Origin: Saccharopolyspora dendranthemae
GTDB lineage: Bacteria; Actinomycetota; Actinomycetes; Mycobacteriales; Pseudonocardiaceae
Assembly (NCBI RefSeq): GCF_007829955.1
Contig: NZ_VIWX01000001.1
Coordinates: forward strand, 186,001 to 250,000
Direction: 5' to 3'
Length of the DNA stretch: 64,000 bases
The position numbers were made by a program, and so were the translations under genes. The number at the start of each line of letters is the position of its first letter. Within the stretch, counting starts at the first letter, position 1. A model generated the notes under the pieces. It had not been told where the DNA came from and searched no databases. It worked only from the letters and a program-made list of their open reading frames with translations. Shown in pieces: positions 56,132-64,000 of this stretch.

Positions 56132-56487
56132 GATGCACGCTCCTTCCGCGCCGGTGAGCTCCCCGTCCGGCGGAAGGCGGCCAGCAGCGCCTCGACGCAG
56201 CCGAAGGTCAGCAGGGCGCAGAGCGGGATCACCGCGAAGAACAGCACTTCCTCCAGCGGCAGGTGACCGAGCACTTCCACCCCGGAGACCCGGCGCGCGT
56301 CGAACGACCACACCCCAGCCGCGATGGCCACCGCATCCCAGACCAGGAACACCGCCGCGACCGGCAGAACACTCCTGATCGCCCGTCGCGGCCTGCGGTA
56401 GACCCTGGCCCCGAGGAATTCCAGCGGAGCTGTGATGGCCACGCACATGGCGAGGATGAGCAGGTAGCGCAGCTGATCAGGTTCCAT
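56128..56487 (-). CDS. crtYc: Lycopene beta-cyclase subunit, N-terminal half type
   Basis: 119 residues from ATG 56487. Helices LRYLLILAMCVAITAPLEFL, VLPVAAVFLVWDAVAIAAGV and LPLEEVLFFAVIPLCALLTF, with the conserved LPLEE motif. Partner of CrtYd. Its start is 11 bases inside crtB, so tight coupling is expected. Confidence 0.8.
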   Translation of the reverse strand: MEPDQLRYLLILAMCVAITAPLEFLGARVYRRPRRAIRSVLPVAAVFLVWDAVAIAAGVWSFDARRVSGVEVLGHLPLEEVLFFAVIPLCALLTFGCVEALLAAFRRTGSSPARKERAS

Positions 56488-57526
56488 GGCCCGCCTCCGG
56501 ATGGTGGTCGTCCCGCTCCCCGGTGCTCGCGCCTCTCCCGATCGGTGGTCCGATCATGCGATCTCCCCTGCCCGCTCGGCCGGGCCGCGGTGCGCCCCTC
56601 GACTGCCGGGCCAGCGCCGCGCGGAGAAGGCCGGCGGCCGCGACCCGGCCCCGACGCCACCTGCCGACCACCGCGCGGCTGTGGAACACCGCGAAGTCCT
56701 GCTCCTCGATGCGGTCCAGGATCTCGGCGTAGAGGGTGCACGCGGTCTCGATGCAGGGGCGCGAAACCGGTTCCAGCAACTCGATCCCCTTCCGCGCGAA
56801 CCGGTAGACCTCCCTGGCGGCGGCGTGTTGCTCTGCCAGGGCCCGGCGAACGCGCGGGTCAGTGCGCCGGTGCTGCCTGCACCAGGTGAGCAGTTCCCGG
56901 TCCACGCCGTGCGCGGCCAGCTCATCGGCCGGCAGGTAAACCCGGTCGCGGTCCAGGTCCTCGGCTACGTCTCGCAGGAAGTTGGTCAGCTGGAAGGCCT
57001 TCCCCAGCGCCGCAGCGTGCGGAGCCGCGTGCTCAGGCGGGCCCGTGGTGCCCAGCACCGGCAGGAGTTGCAGCCCGATGGCCTCGGCCGAGCCGCGCAT
57101 GTACCGGTCCAAGGCTGCTCGATCCGGGTAGTCGGTCACCGAGAGGTCTGTGCGCATGGACGTCAGGAAGTCCTCGAACAGGCTTCGGTGCAGCCCGTAG
57201 CGCCGTGCGGTGTCCACCACCGGGGCGATCAGTTGGTCCCGGCTGCTCCCGCGATCGAGGCCGGTCAGCAGCTCGCGTCCCAGCTGGGCCAGCTCAGCAC
57301 CGCGCTCGCCGGTGCTCGCCGGCGAGCGGGGCTCGTCGACGATGTCGTCGGCCCACCGGGCGAACCCGTACAACGCGTGCACCGCGGGGCGCCGCCCGCG
57401 GGGCAGCAGCCGAGTCGCCAGGAAGTAGGTCCGCCCGTGCCGCGCGTTGAGCCCCCGGCATCGCTGGTAGGCCTGCCGGAGCCCCGGGTCGGTGATCCCG
57501 GCGGCGTCGAGTTCCGCATCTCTCAT
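56477..57526 (-). CDS. crtB: Phytoene synthase
   Basis: 349 residues from ATG 57526. Squalene/phytoene synthase motifs YGFARWADDIVDEPRSPAST (first aspartate-rich DDxxD) and TNFLRDVAEDLDRDRVYLPA (second), plus a C-terminal linker. Joins two geranylgeranyl diphosphates to phytoene. The start overlaps the crtI stop (ATGA). Confidence 0.95.
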   Translation of the reverse strand: MRDAELDAAGITDPGLRQAYQRCRGLNARHGRTYFLATRLLPRGRRPAVHALYGFARWADDIVDEPRSPASTGERGAELAQLGRELLTGLDRGSSRDQLIAPVVDTARRYGLHRSLFEDFLTSMRTDLSVTDYPDRAALDRYMRGSAEAIGLQLLPVLGTTGPPEHAAPHAAALGKAFQLTNFLRDVAEDLDRDRVYLPADELAAHGVDRELLTWCRQHRRTDPRVRRALAEQHAAAREVYRFARKGIELLEPVSRPCIETACTLYAEILDRIEEQDFAVFHSRAVVGRWRRGRVAAAGLLRAALARQSRGAPRPGRAGRGDRMIGPPIGRGASTGERDDHHPEAGHGT

Positions 57527-59052
57527 GGGCGATTCCTCATCGCTCTCATCGGACCGCGCTCCGCCGAGCGCGGCGAGCCAGCTCCGGTGATGCGGTCCGC
57601 CGCCAAGCGCCCGGACACCAGCGCAGTCGGCACCCCGACCCCCGGAACGGTGGACGAACCGGCCAACACCACGTTCTGCGAGGATCGGGGGAAGTTTCTG
57701 GGCCGGAACGGACCTGTTTGCGCGAACGTGTGCGACCAGGCGAACGGGGTCCCTGCGACCATGCCCCTCTCGGCCCAGTCCGCCGGGGTCAGCACGTGCG
57801 AGGCGTCCACCGATGCGCGCACACCTGGGAGCAGCCGGTCTTCCAGCAGGCTGACGAGTTCGTCGGCGTAGGGCTCGGCACGCGTCCGCCAGTCGATGGG
57901 TCCGCGGCGGAGATGGGGAACCGGGGCGAGCACGCTCAACAGATCGCGCCCCTCGGGCGCGAGGGCCGGGTCAGTCGCCGTCGGTCTTGTCACCAGCAGC
58001 GAGGGATCGCGCATCACCCTGCCCTCGGTGATGAGCTCGTGGAAAGTCGAGCGCCACGCGTCTCCGAACGAGATCGTGTGGTGGGCGAGGGCCCCGGGTT
58101 GAGCGCGCACTCCGAGGTGCACGACGAAGGCCGACGGCGAGGGACGCAGCGGCACCGCACGACGCGGTTCACGCCCGAGCAGCCGGTGGGCCACCGGCGA
58201 GTCGACCGTGAGCACCGCTGCGTCGCAGGCGAAGCGCCTGCCGTCCGAGGTCCGGACGGCGCGGACCCGTGACCCCGAGCGTTCCAAGGACTCCACCTCG
58301 GCGCCGTAGTGGATCTCCACGCCAGCGTCCTCCGCCGCCCGCGCCAGTCCATCGGGGACCGCTCGCACGCCGCCACGGGGGAACCACACCCCCGCCACCG
58401 TGTCCATGTAGGAGATCACCGCGTACGCGGCGAGCGCTCGGTGCGGCGACACCCCAGCGTAGAGCGCCTGGAAGCTGAACACCCGGCGCAGTCGAGGGTC
58501 GGACAGGAACCGGCCGATGGCGCGGTCCAGCCGCCCGAACGCCCCCATCGCCACCAGCCGCGGGAGCTCAGGTGCGAGCAGGGACAGCGGAGAATCCAGG
58601 TTGGCGGCGATGAAGCGGTCGAACTCCACCCGGTAGAGCTCCGTCAGCCACGCCCGCAGCCGCTGGTAACCGGCTGCGTCGGCAGCACCGGAAAACGCCC
58701 TGATCTCCTCCGTCATCGCCGCGGCGTCGCTGTGCACCGCCAAGCTGCTCCCGTCCGCGAACACAGCACGGTAGGCCGGATCCACCGGGAGCAGTTCGAC
58801 GTGATCGGACATGCGCGCCCCGGCCGCCGCGAAGGTCCCTTCGAGGATGTCCGGCATGGTCAACACGGTCGGACCGGTGTCGACGCGGTAGCCCAGCATG
58901 TCCAGCCGCCCGGCGCGCCCACCAGGAACGCACTCCCGCTCCAACAGCTCGACGCGCCTCCCCCGCCCTGCCAGGTGCAGCGCGGCTGACAGCCCGGCGA
59001 AGCCGGCGCCGACCACCACCACCCGATCAGTTCGACCACTCACCGTGCGCAT
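57523..59052 (-). CDS. crtI: Phytoene desaturase
   Basis: 509 residues from ATG 59052 behind a purine-rich GGGGGAGACGG. FAD motif RVVVVGAGFAGLSAALHLAG, RVELLERECVPGGRAGRLDM, YRVDTGPTVLTMPDILEGTF, C-terminal NVVLAGSSTVPGVGVPTALV (CrtI signature). Four-step desaturation of phytoene to lycopene. The stop overlaps the crtB start, and the crtE stop is 46 bases upstream. Confidence 0.95.
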   Translation of the reverse strand: MRTVSGRTDRVVVVGAGFAGLSAALHLAGRGRRVELLERECVPGGRAGRLDMLGYRVDTGPTVLTMPDILEGTFAAAGARMSDHVELLPVDPAYRAVFADGSSLAVHSDAAAMTEEIRAFSGAADAAGYQRLRAWLTELYRVEFDRFIAANLDSPLSLLAPELPRLVAMGAFGRLDRAIGRFLSDPRLRRVFSFQALYAGVSPHRALAAYAVISYMDTVAGVWFPRGGVRAVPDGLARAAEDAGVEIHYGAEVESLERSGSRVRAVRTSDGRRFACDAAVLTVDSPVAHRLLGREPRRAVPLRPSPSAFVVHLGVRAQPGALAHHTISFGDAWRSTFHELITEGRVMRDPSLLVTRPTATDPALAPEGRDLLSVLAPVPHLRRGPIDWRTRAEPYADELVSLLEDRLLPGVRASVDASHVLTPADWAERGMVAGTPFAWSHTFAQTGPFRPRNFPRSSQNVVLAGSSTVPGVGVPTALVSGRLAADRITGAGSPRSAERGPMRAMRNRP

Positions 59053-59098
59053 CCGTCTCCCCCTGGGGACGGGGCGAGTCGGCCCTGGGCCCGGCCGG

Positions 59099-60226
59099 TC
59101 AACGCGTTCCGTCTTCGGTGCATCGAATCGCCATGTCCGCCAGCACTTCCCCGAGGAAGGGCTCCATCGGTGCCGAAGAGACCACGCGCAACGCCTCCGA
59201 CACCCGATCGGCGATGAGTTCCTCCGCGCGGTCCCGCGCGCCCGTGCTCGCGATCAGATCACGCCACCGCTCGACAGCGGACGCGTCGAGTTCAGCGGCG
59301 GAGAACAACTCCGACATCCGCTCCCGAACAACCGGAGAAGCGAGGTCGCGGGCGAGAACGACGACGGTGGTCGCCTTGCGGTCCCACAGGTCGGCGCCAC
59401 CGGGTTCACGCGGGGTGCCGAACACTCCGATCAGGTCGTCGCGCAGCTGAAACGCCTCACCGATGAGCGTGCCGTAGCGGCGGAAGACTTCCAGCACCTC
59501 CGCATCGCACCCGGCGAGGAGCGCGCCGATCTCCAGCGGCCGCTTCACGGTGTAGTTCCCCGACTTGCTGCGAGCGACCGCCAGCACCTCGTCGAACCCC
59601 GGCAGCCTCCGGGCGTCGTTGACCAAGTCGGCCAACTGCCCCACCGCCAGCTCGCTGCGCATCTGGTCGTAGGCCGGCCAAGCCCGGTCGAGAGCGGAGG
59701 CCGCCACCCCGCTCTCGCGGAGGAGCTGTTCGGCCCACACAAGCAGGAGATCCCCCAGCAAGACGGCGGAGGACGTGCCAAACCGCTCCGACGATCCAGA
59801 CAGGCCTCTCGTGCGATGCCAGTCGGCCAGGCGCACGTGCGCCGCAAGTCGGCCTCGGCGAACCACCGAGCCGTCCATCACGTCGTCCTGCACCAGCGCG
59901 AACGCGTGCAGCAGTTCGGCGCTGCCTGCGGCTCGCAGCGCGCTGTCACCCGGCTCCCCGGCGCTGAGCCAGCCGAGGTAGGTGAACGTCGAACGCAAGT
60001 ACTTTCCGCCCGTGCTGAACTCGGCCAGCAGGTCGGCCACGAAGTCGGGATCCGGCAGAGCGCGGACGTGGCACGCGCACCGGGCGCGGACGAACTCCCG
60101 CACGTGCTCGGCCACCCGGTCGCGCACACCGTCCAACCAACCGTCGAGACCGACTCGACGGCCAGCGGCCGACGGATCGGCTTCCGACCCCGCCGCGCTC
60201 GCTCCCACGATGGACACTCGGCGCAC
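59099..60226 (-). CDS. crtE: Geranylgeranyl diphosphate synthase
   Basis: 375 residues from GTG 60226. Prenyltransferase motifs LLHAFALVQDDVMDGSVVRR (first DDxxD) and FQLRDDLIGVFG (second), plus GGKYLRSTFTYLGWLSAGEP. Makes C20 diphosphate for crtB. First gene of the operon, so a promoter is expected to its right. Confidence 0.9.
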   Translation of the reverse strand: MRRVSIVGASAAGSEADPSAAGRRVGLDGWLDGVRDRVAEHVREFVRARCACHVRALPDPDFVADLLAEFSTGGKYLRSTFTYLGWLSAGEPGDSALRAAGSAELLHAFALVQDDVMDGSVVRRGRLAAHVRLADWHRTRGLSGSSERFGTSSAVLLGDLLLVWAEQLLRESGVAASALDRAWPAYDQMRSELAVGQLADLVNDARRLPGFDEVLAVARSKSGNYTVKRPLEIGALLAGCDAEVLEVFRRYGTLIGEAFQLRDDLIGVFGTPREPGGADLWDRKATTVVVLARDLASPVVRERMSELFSAAELDASAVERWRDLIASTGARDRAEELIADRVSEALRVVSSAPMEPFLGEVLADMAIRCTEDGTR

Positions 60227-60548
60227 CTCGGACCTGCCTTTCGATCCGGATCACCCGGCTCGAACTGCTCTCGCTGCTGCGTCACCCGGTCGCGCGACCC
60301 CTCAGGCCTGAGCGCCTGCATCGATGCGGTGCACGACGTGCACCAGATGACTTCGGCGAGCAACGTCAGCCGTGGCGTCAGCACCATCTCCAATCGGAGA
60401 GGCGCACGACCGTTCCCAGCGGTAACCGTAGAAAGCAATGCACCACCGATGCAACTCGAATCGAGCGCTATCCGTCCAATGGGCGTCGGACAACACACGG
60501 GTGGTTTCGCACGAGCACCGTCGGATCACGACGACGTGACGCACCGAC
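60227..60548. other. Region upstream of crtE
   Basis: 322 bases between crtE and the SDR gene. No convincing gene. No clear MerR/LitR dyad was found by eye. It is likely to hold the crt promoter. Confidence 0.4.
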
Positions 60549-61391
60549 TCACCCGTGCCGGACGCCCTGCCCGGCGAGAACCGCCGCGTACCCCTCGCGG
60601 TAGGAGGGGAATTCGAACTCGAAGCCCGTCGATCGCAGACGATCGTTGCGGCACCGCTTGTTCGATCTGGCAGGCGCAGACGGAGCGGCGAGCGGGAGGT
60701 CGGCCACGCCGAGCTCGCGAGCCAGGAAGGCGAGCACCTCGGCGCGCTCGGCGGGTTCGTCGTCGACGCCGATGTAGAGCGGTTCGGGACGGTCGACCCG
60801 GGTCGCCAGGTGCACGATCGCGGATGCCGCGTCGTCGCGGTGAATCCGGTTGGTGTAGGTCGTCTGCCGAGGGACACTGGCCTTGCCCGAGCGGACCTGG
60901 TTGATCAACGAGTCGCGCCCGGGCCCGTACAGCCCGGCCAACCGCACGACGACCGAACGGCGGTCGTGCGCGTGCAGCATGCGTTCGGCGTTAAGCAGGG
61001 CCTCCGCGGTCGCCGATCCCGGTTCCGGCGGCGTCCGCTCGTCGACCCAGCCGCCTTCGGCGTGGCCGAACACCGAGACGGAGGACACGAAGATGATGCG
61101 CGGTCGAACCCGGCGCGCGCTCAGCGCGTCCACGACGTTGCGCAGACCGCCGACGAAGGTCCGCTGGTAGGCGTCCCCGCTCCGCTCCCCGGCCGCGAGG
61201 ATGCAGATCACGACTTCGGTGTCCGCGGGGATGTCCGGTCGCTCCACCGACAGGTCGATCGCCCGCCCCTCGATCGCGGACGGGATGTGGTCGGGATTCC
61301 GCCGCATCCCCACGACACGACGTCCAGACCCGGCCAGCCGCAATCCGACCTCGGTACCGAGATCACCGCACCCCGCCATGAGCACCGTCAT
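60549..61391 (-). CDS. Atypical NAD-binding SDR (epimerase/YeeZ-like)
   Basis: 280 residues from ATG 61391. TVLMAGCGDLGTEVGLRLAG (nucleotide-binding), IFVSSVSVFGHAEGGWVDER, VVRLAGLYGPGRDSLINQVR, NRIHRDDAASAIVHLATRVD. The usual Tyr-Lys pair is not obvious, typical of atypical SDRs. It is divergent from the photolyase-like gene with 123 bases between, so the two may share light regulation. Confidence 0.75.
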   Translation of the reverse strand: MTVLMAGCGDLGTEVGLRLAGSGRRVVGMRRNPDHIPSAIEGRAIDLSVERPDIPADTEVVICILAAGERSGDAYQRTFVGGLRNVVDALSARRVRPRIIFVSSVSVFGHAEGGWVDERTPPEPGSATAEALLNAERMLHAHDRRSVVVRLAGLYGPGRDSLINQVRSGKASVPRQTTYTNRIHRDDAASAIVHLATRVDRPEPLYIGVDDEPAERAEVLAFLARELGVADLPLAAPSAPARSNKRCRNDRLRSTGFEFEFPSYREGYAAVLAGQGVRHG

Positions 61392-61514
61392 GAAAACCCT
61401 CCCTTCCCGGCCCACACCGGAGAAATCGATGCACCACCAAGAACCACGTGGACCGGGTGACCCCGTCCCGCGGAGACTCGGCTGGCGAACCGTACTGCGC
61501 AGCAGGATCGTTCG

Positions 61515-63029
61515 GTGCAGTCTGTGGCAATGCGCGATGACGCACCACTGTGGCTCTTCGGCGATCAGCTCGGTCCGCACTTCCACTCCGGCCCGGAGCA
61601 CCGTCACCGGGAGATCGTGTTGATCGAGTCCACCAGCGCGTTGACCCGTCGCTCGTGCCATCGGCAGAAGTTGCACCTGGTCCTGTCGGGGATGCGTCAT
61701 CTCGCCGACGAGCTGGGAAGCAGAGCCCGCATCGTGCGCGCGGACACGTATCGATCTGCCCTGCGCGAGCTGGGCACGTCCGTAGTGGTGCACGAGCCGG
61801 GATCGCACGCCGCAGCAGCGCTGGTGGACTCGATGTCCGACGAGGGGCTCGTGCGTGAGGTGGTGCCGACAGCGGGTTTCGCGCGGTCGAAGGATTCCTT
61901 CGCGCGCTGGGCGCGGGCGCAACGGCGTTTCCGGATGGAGGACTTCTACCGGGATCAGCGCCAGGAGTTCGACGTCCTGATGGAGCCAGGCGGCTCACCA
62001 GTTCAAGGGCGCTGGAACTTCGACTCGGAGAACCGCCAACATCCGCCCAAGAACGCCTCGGATCTCGGCGTCCCCGTTCCGTGGCACCCCCGCGAGGATC
62101 CCGTCGACGATCAGGTGCGCGGCAACCTGGACCAGTGGGAGCGCGACGGCGCTCTGCGCGCGATCGGAGCCGACGGTCCGCGGCTCTTCGCGGTGACCCG
62201 CGCCGAGGCCCGGGCAGCGCTGCGCCGCTTCCTCCGATACCGGCTGCCGGAGTTCGGGCCGTACCAGGACGCGATGCTCGACGCCGACTGGTCGATGGCG
62301 CACGCGCTGCTGTCGGTACCGATGAACCTGGGATTGCTGGCACCGCTGGAAGTCGTGCGCGCGGCCGAACGCGAATACCGCAGCGGGAAGGCGTCGCTGT
62401 CCAGCGTGGAGGGCTTCATCAGGCAGGTCCTCGGCTGGCGGGAGTACGTGTGGCACCTCTACTGGCACTTCGGACCGTCCTACCTGCGCGCGAACGAGCT
62501 CAACGCCACGCGTCCGCTGCCGGAGTGGTGGAAGGAGCTGGATGGCGATCACGTCGACGCGGAGTGCCTCCAGGTGGCGCTCAACGGCGTCCGCGACCGC
62601 GGCTGGGCGCACCACATCCAGCGGCTGATGGTGCTCGGCAACCACGCCCTGCAACGCGACTATCGACCTGCCGAGCTGACCGAGTGGTTCGCGACCGCGT
62701 TCGTCGACGGCTTCCCATGGGTCATGCCCGTCAACGTCATCGGGATGAGCCAGCACGCCGACGGCGGCCGGGTCGCGACCAAGCCCTACGCCTCCGGTGG
62801 TGCCTACATCAACAGGATGAGCGACTCCTGCCGCAGCTGCCGCTTCGATCCCGCCCAGCGCGTGGGTGAGGACGCCTGTCCCTTCACCGCAGGTTACTGG
62901 GCATGGATGCACCGGCACGAGGAACAGCTGCGGGGCAATCACCGCATGCGGCAGCCGCTGGCGACGATGCGCGGGCTCGCCGACTTGGACGCGATCGACC
63001 GGCAGGAACGCGGACGTCGCGAATTCTGA
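61515..63029 (+). CDS. Iron-sulfur bacterial cryptochrome/photolyase (FeS-BCP)
   Basis: 504 residues from ATG 61515 (ATG 61530 possible). LWLFGDQLGPHF opens the antenna domain, MEDFYRDQRQEFDVLMEPGG and GRWNFDSENRQHPPKN follow, FIRQVLGWREYVWHLYWHFG is the FAD region, WAHHIQRLMVLGNHALQ the active-site region, and CRSCRFDPAQRVGEDACPFT near residue 438 supplies cluster cysteines, with ECLQVAL (near 349) the likely fourth. Such proteins repair (6-4) photoproducts or act as photoreceptors. Adjacent to the carotenoid operon, as in light-induced actinobacterial clusters. Confidence 0.9.
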   Translation: MQSVAMRDDAPLWLFGDQLGPHFHSGPEHRHREIVLIESTSALTRRSCHRQKLHLVLSGMRHLADELGSRARIVRADTYRSALRELGTSVVVHEPGSHAAAALVDSMSDEGLVREVVPTAGFARSKDSFARWARAQRRFRMEDFYRDQRQEFDVLMEPGGSPVQGRWNFDSENRQHPPKNASDLGVPVPWHPREDPVDDQVRGNLDQWERDGALRAIGADGPRLFAVTRAEARAALRRFLRYRLPEFGPYQDAMLDADWSMAHALLSVPMNLGLLAPLEVVRAAEREYRSGKASLSSVEGFIRQVLGWREYVWHLYWHFGPSYLRANELNATRPLPEWWKELDGDHVDAECLQVALNGVRDRGWAHHIQRLMVLGNHALQRDYRPAELTEWFATAFVDGFPWVMPVNVIGMSQHADGGRVATKPYASGGAYINRMSDSCRSCRFDPAQRVGEDACPFTAGYWAWMHRHEEQLRGNHRMRQPLATMRGLADLDAIDRQERGRREF

Positions 63030-63242
63030 ACCTTGGTGCGTATCAGAACTCGTTGGCGCTGACGCAGATCACCGAGAACACGCGACGGAACCCCGCCGAA
63101 CGTCGGCCCACCGGAGGCTGCCGGGTTGCACGGGTTCTGCATAGAATTATCCCAGCCGTGCTGGCGGGCTCGGATCGCGCGTGGGCGTGTGTTCACGCGC
63201 GGCCCTTCGGGTGCGCCGGGTCGAAGAGGAGGAGCGCGGAGC

Positions 63243-64000
63243 GTGGAGCTGACTCATTCGAGCGTGGTCGACGCGCCTGTCGAGGAGGTGTTCGCCTGGC
63301 ACAGCCGGCCCGGGGCGATCACTCGACTGACACCTCCGTGGCAACCCGTGCGGGTGCTGGCCGAATCGTCGTCGCTGCGCGACGGCCAAGCCGTGCTCGG
63401 CCTGCCCGGGGGTTTTCGATGGGTCGCCGCTCACCAGCCCGACGGTTACGACCCGCCCCACCGATTCGTGGACGCACTGGTGTCGCGGCCACCCGTGGGC
63501 GCTCTGCCCTGGCGCCACACCCACCGGTTCACAGCGGTGGGCGATCAACGGACACGCGTGGACGACGCGATCGACACACCCGTGCCCGGCTGCGCGCTGC
63601 GAGCCATGCTCCGCTACCGCCACGCTCAACTCGCCGAGGACCTCGCCGCCCATGCCCGATACCGCTCGCTGAGCGATCGGGCGCTGACCGTCGCCGTCAC
63701 CGGATCGAGCGGCTTGGTCGGCAGCGCGGTCACCGCCCTGCTGAGCACCGGGGGGCACCGGGTGATCCGGCTCGTGCGTCGTGCCGCCCGCCATCGCGAC
63801 GAACGCCGCTGGGATCCCCTCGACCCGGCGGTTGATCTCCTCCGCGGTGTTGATGCCGTGATCCACCTGGCTGGTGAACCGATCGTCGGCCGGTTCACCC
63901 AAGCCCACAAGGCCGCTGTCCGCGACAGTCGCGTCGAACCCACTCGGCTGCTGGCGATGCGAGCGGCCACCACTCCTGACGGGCCCGGCGCTTTCGTGTC
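63243..64000 (+). CDS. SRPBCC domain fused to TIGR01777-type epimerase, cut by the window edge
   Basis: GTG 63243 lies behind GAGGAGGAGC. The first ~140 residues are a START/SRPBCC-type fold (ELTHSSVVDAPVEEVFAWHS, RFVDALVSRPPVGALPWRHT), and the second part is the SDR nucleotide-binding region (TVAVTGSSGLVGSAVTALLS, AVIHLAGEPIVGRFTQAHKA), which matches TIGR01777/YfcH-type proteins. Still open at 64000. It follows the photolyase by 213 bases. Confidence 0.85.
   Translation, partial: MELTHSSVVDAPVEEVFAWHSRPGAITRLTPPWQPVRVLAESSSLRDGQAVLGLPGGFRWVAAHQPDGYDPPHRFVDALVSRPPVGALPWRHTHRFTAVGDQRTRVDDAIDTPVPGCALRAMLRYRHAQLAEDLAAHARYRSLSDRALTVAVTGSSGLVGSAVTALLSTGGHRVIRLVRRAARHRDERRWDPLDPAVDLLRGVDAVIHLAGEPIVGRFTQAHKAAVRDSRVEPTRLLAMRAATTPDGPGAFV

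Noticed and set aside
59878-60498. Minus-strand frame spanning the crtE upstream region
   Set aside because: Out of frame with crtE, no motif, lies in crtE antisense-frame context.

Overview
The window is high-GC DNA from an actinomycete. The WhiB-like protein, AfsR-type NB-ARC/TPR protein, PadR and MmyB-like regulators, frequent GTG starts and many GTGA/ATGA gene overlaps all fit, and the gene families and IS types suggest a Pseudonocardiales member (Saccharopolyspora- or Amycolatopsis-like; inference only). No rRNA, tRNA or CRISPR array was seen.

Region 1 (1-5.7 kb): accessory genes, namely a WhiB-like gene (cut by the left edge) coupled to an excisionase-like HTH gene, a divergent XRE regulator, a helix-turn-helix/Nudix-like protein coupled to a cupin-like protein, a membrane-anchored orphan, and a PadR/membrane-protein pair. 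Region 2 (5.7-20 kb): a mobile, conflict-type island. It has two inverted repeats, an IS481 element with a C-terminal triple repeat, a TIR-TM-WD40 protein (15 WD repeats) next to a zinc-ribbon protein, an IS481 remnant, an ISL3 element with an amber codon, a second TIR protein, a second HTH/Nudix-like paralogue, a small-gene operon and a frameshifted NB-ARC/TPR gene.

Region 3 (20-36 kb): IS3 and IS30 elements (IS30 nested in IS3 twice), gene remnants (aldehyde dehydrogenase, tyrosine recombinase, ene-reductase, NmrA-like, IS5, TSCPD protein), an intact three-gene molybdenum aldehyde oxidoreductase operon (paoABC-like), and an SDR gene divergent from an MmyB-like regulator. Region 4 (36.7-43 kb): a second, inverted SDR/MmyB-like module, extended by two zinc alcohol dehydrogenases and a methyltransferase, then an ATP-dependent DNA ligase.

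Region 5 (43-52.4 kb): a secreted NucA/NucB-type DNase with a possible ComJ/Nin-type inhibitor, then a module bounded by ~200-bp imperfect direct repeats and recombinase debris. The module holds a membrane protein, a 1141-aa superfamily 1 helicase and a partner with a possible PD-(D/E)xK-like motif. This pair is the best candidate for an undescribed defence-type system.

Region 6 (52.4-64 kb): an intact, tightly overlapping carotenoid operon on the minus strand: crtE, crtI, crtB, split lycopene cyclase crtYc/crtYd, a methyltransferase, a crtU-like oxidoreductase and a Rieske protein. An NAD-binding SDR, a divergent iron-sulfur cryptochrome/photolyase and an SRPBCC-epimerase fusion (cut by the right edge) follow. 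The predicted end product is an aromatic carotenoid such as isorenieratene; the nearby photolyase suggests a light-response locus.

Many disrupted genes differ from an intact frame by one base in a G or C run, so some apparent pseudogenes may be sequencing errors.
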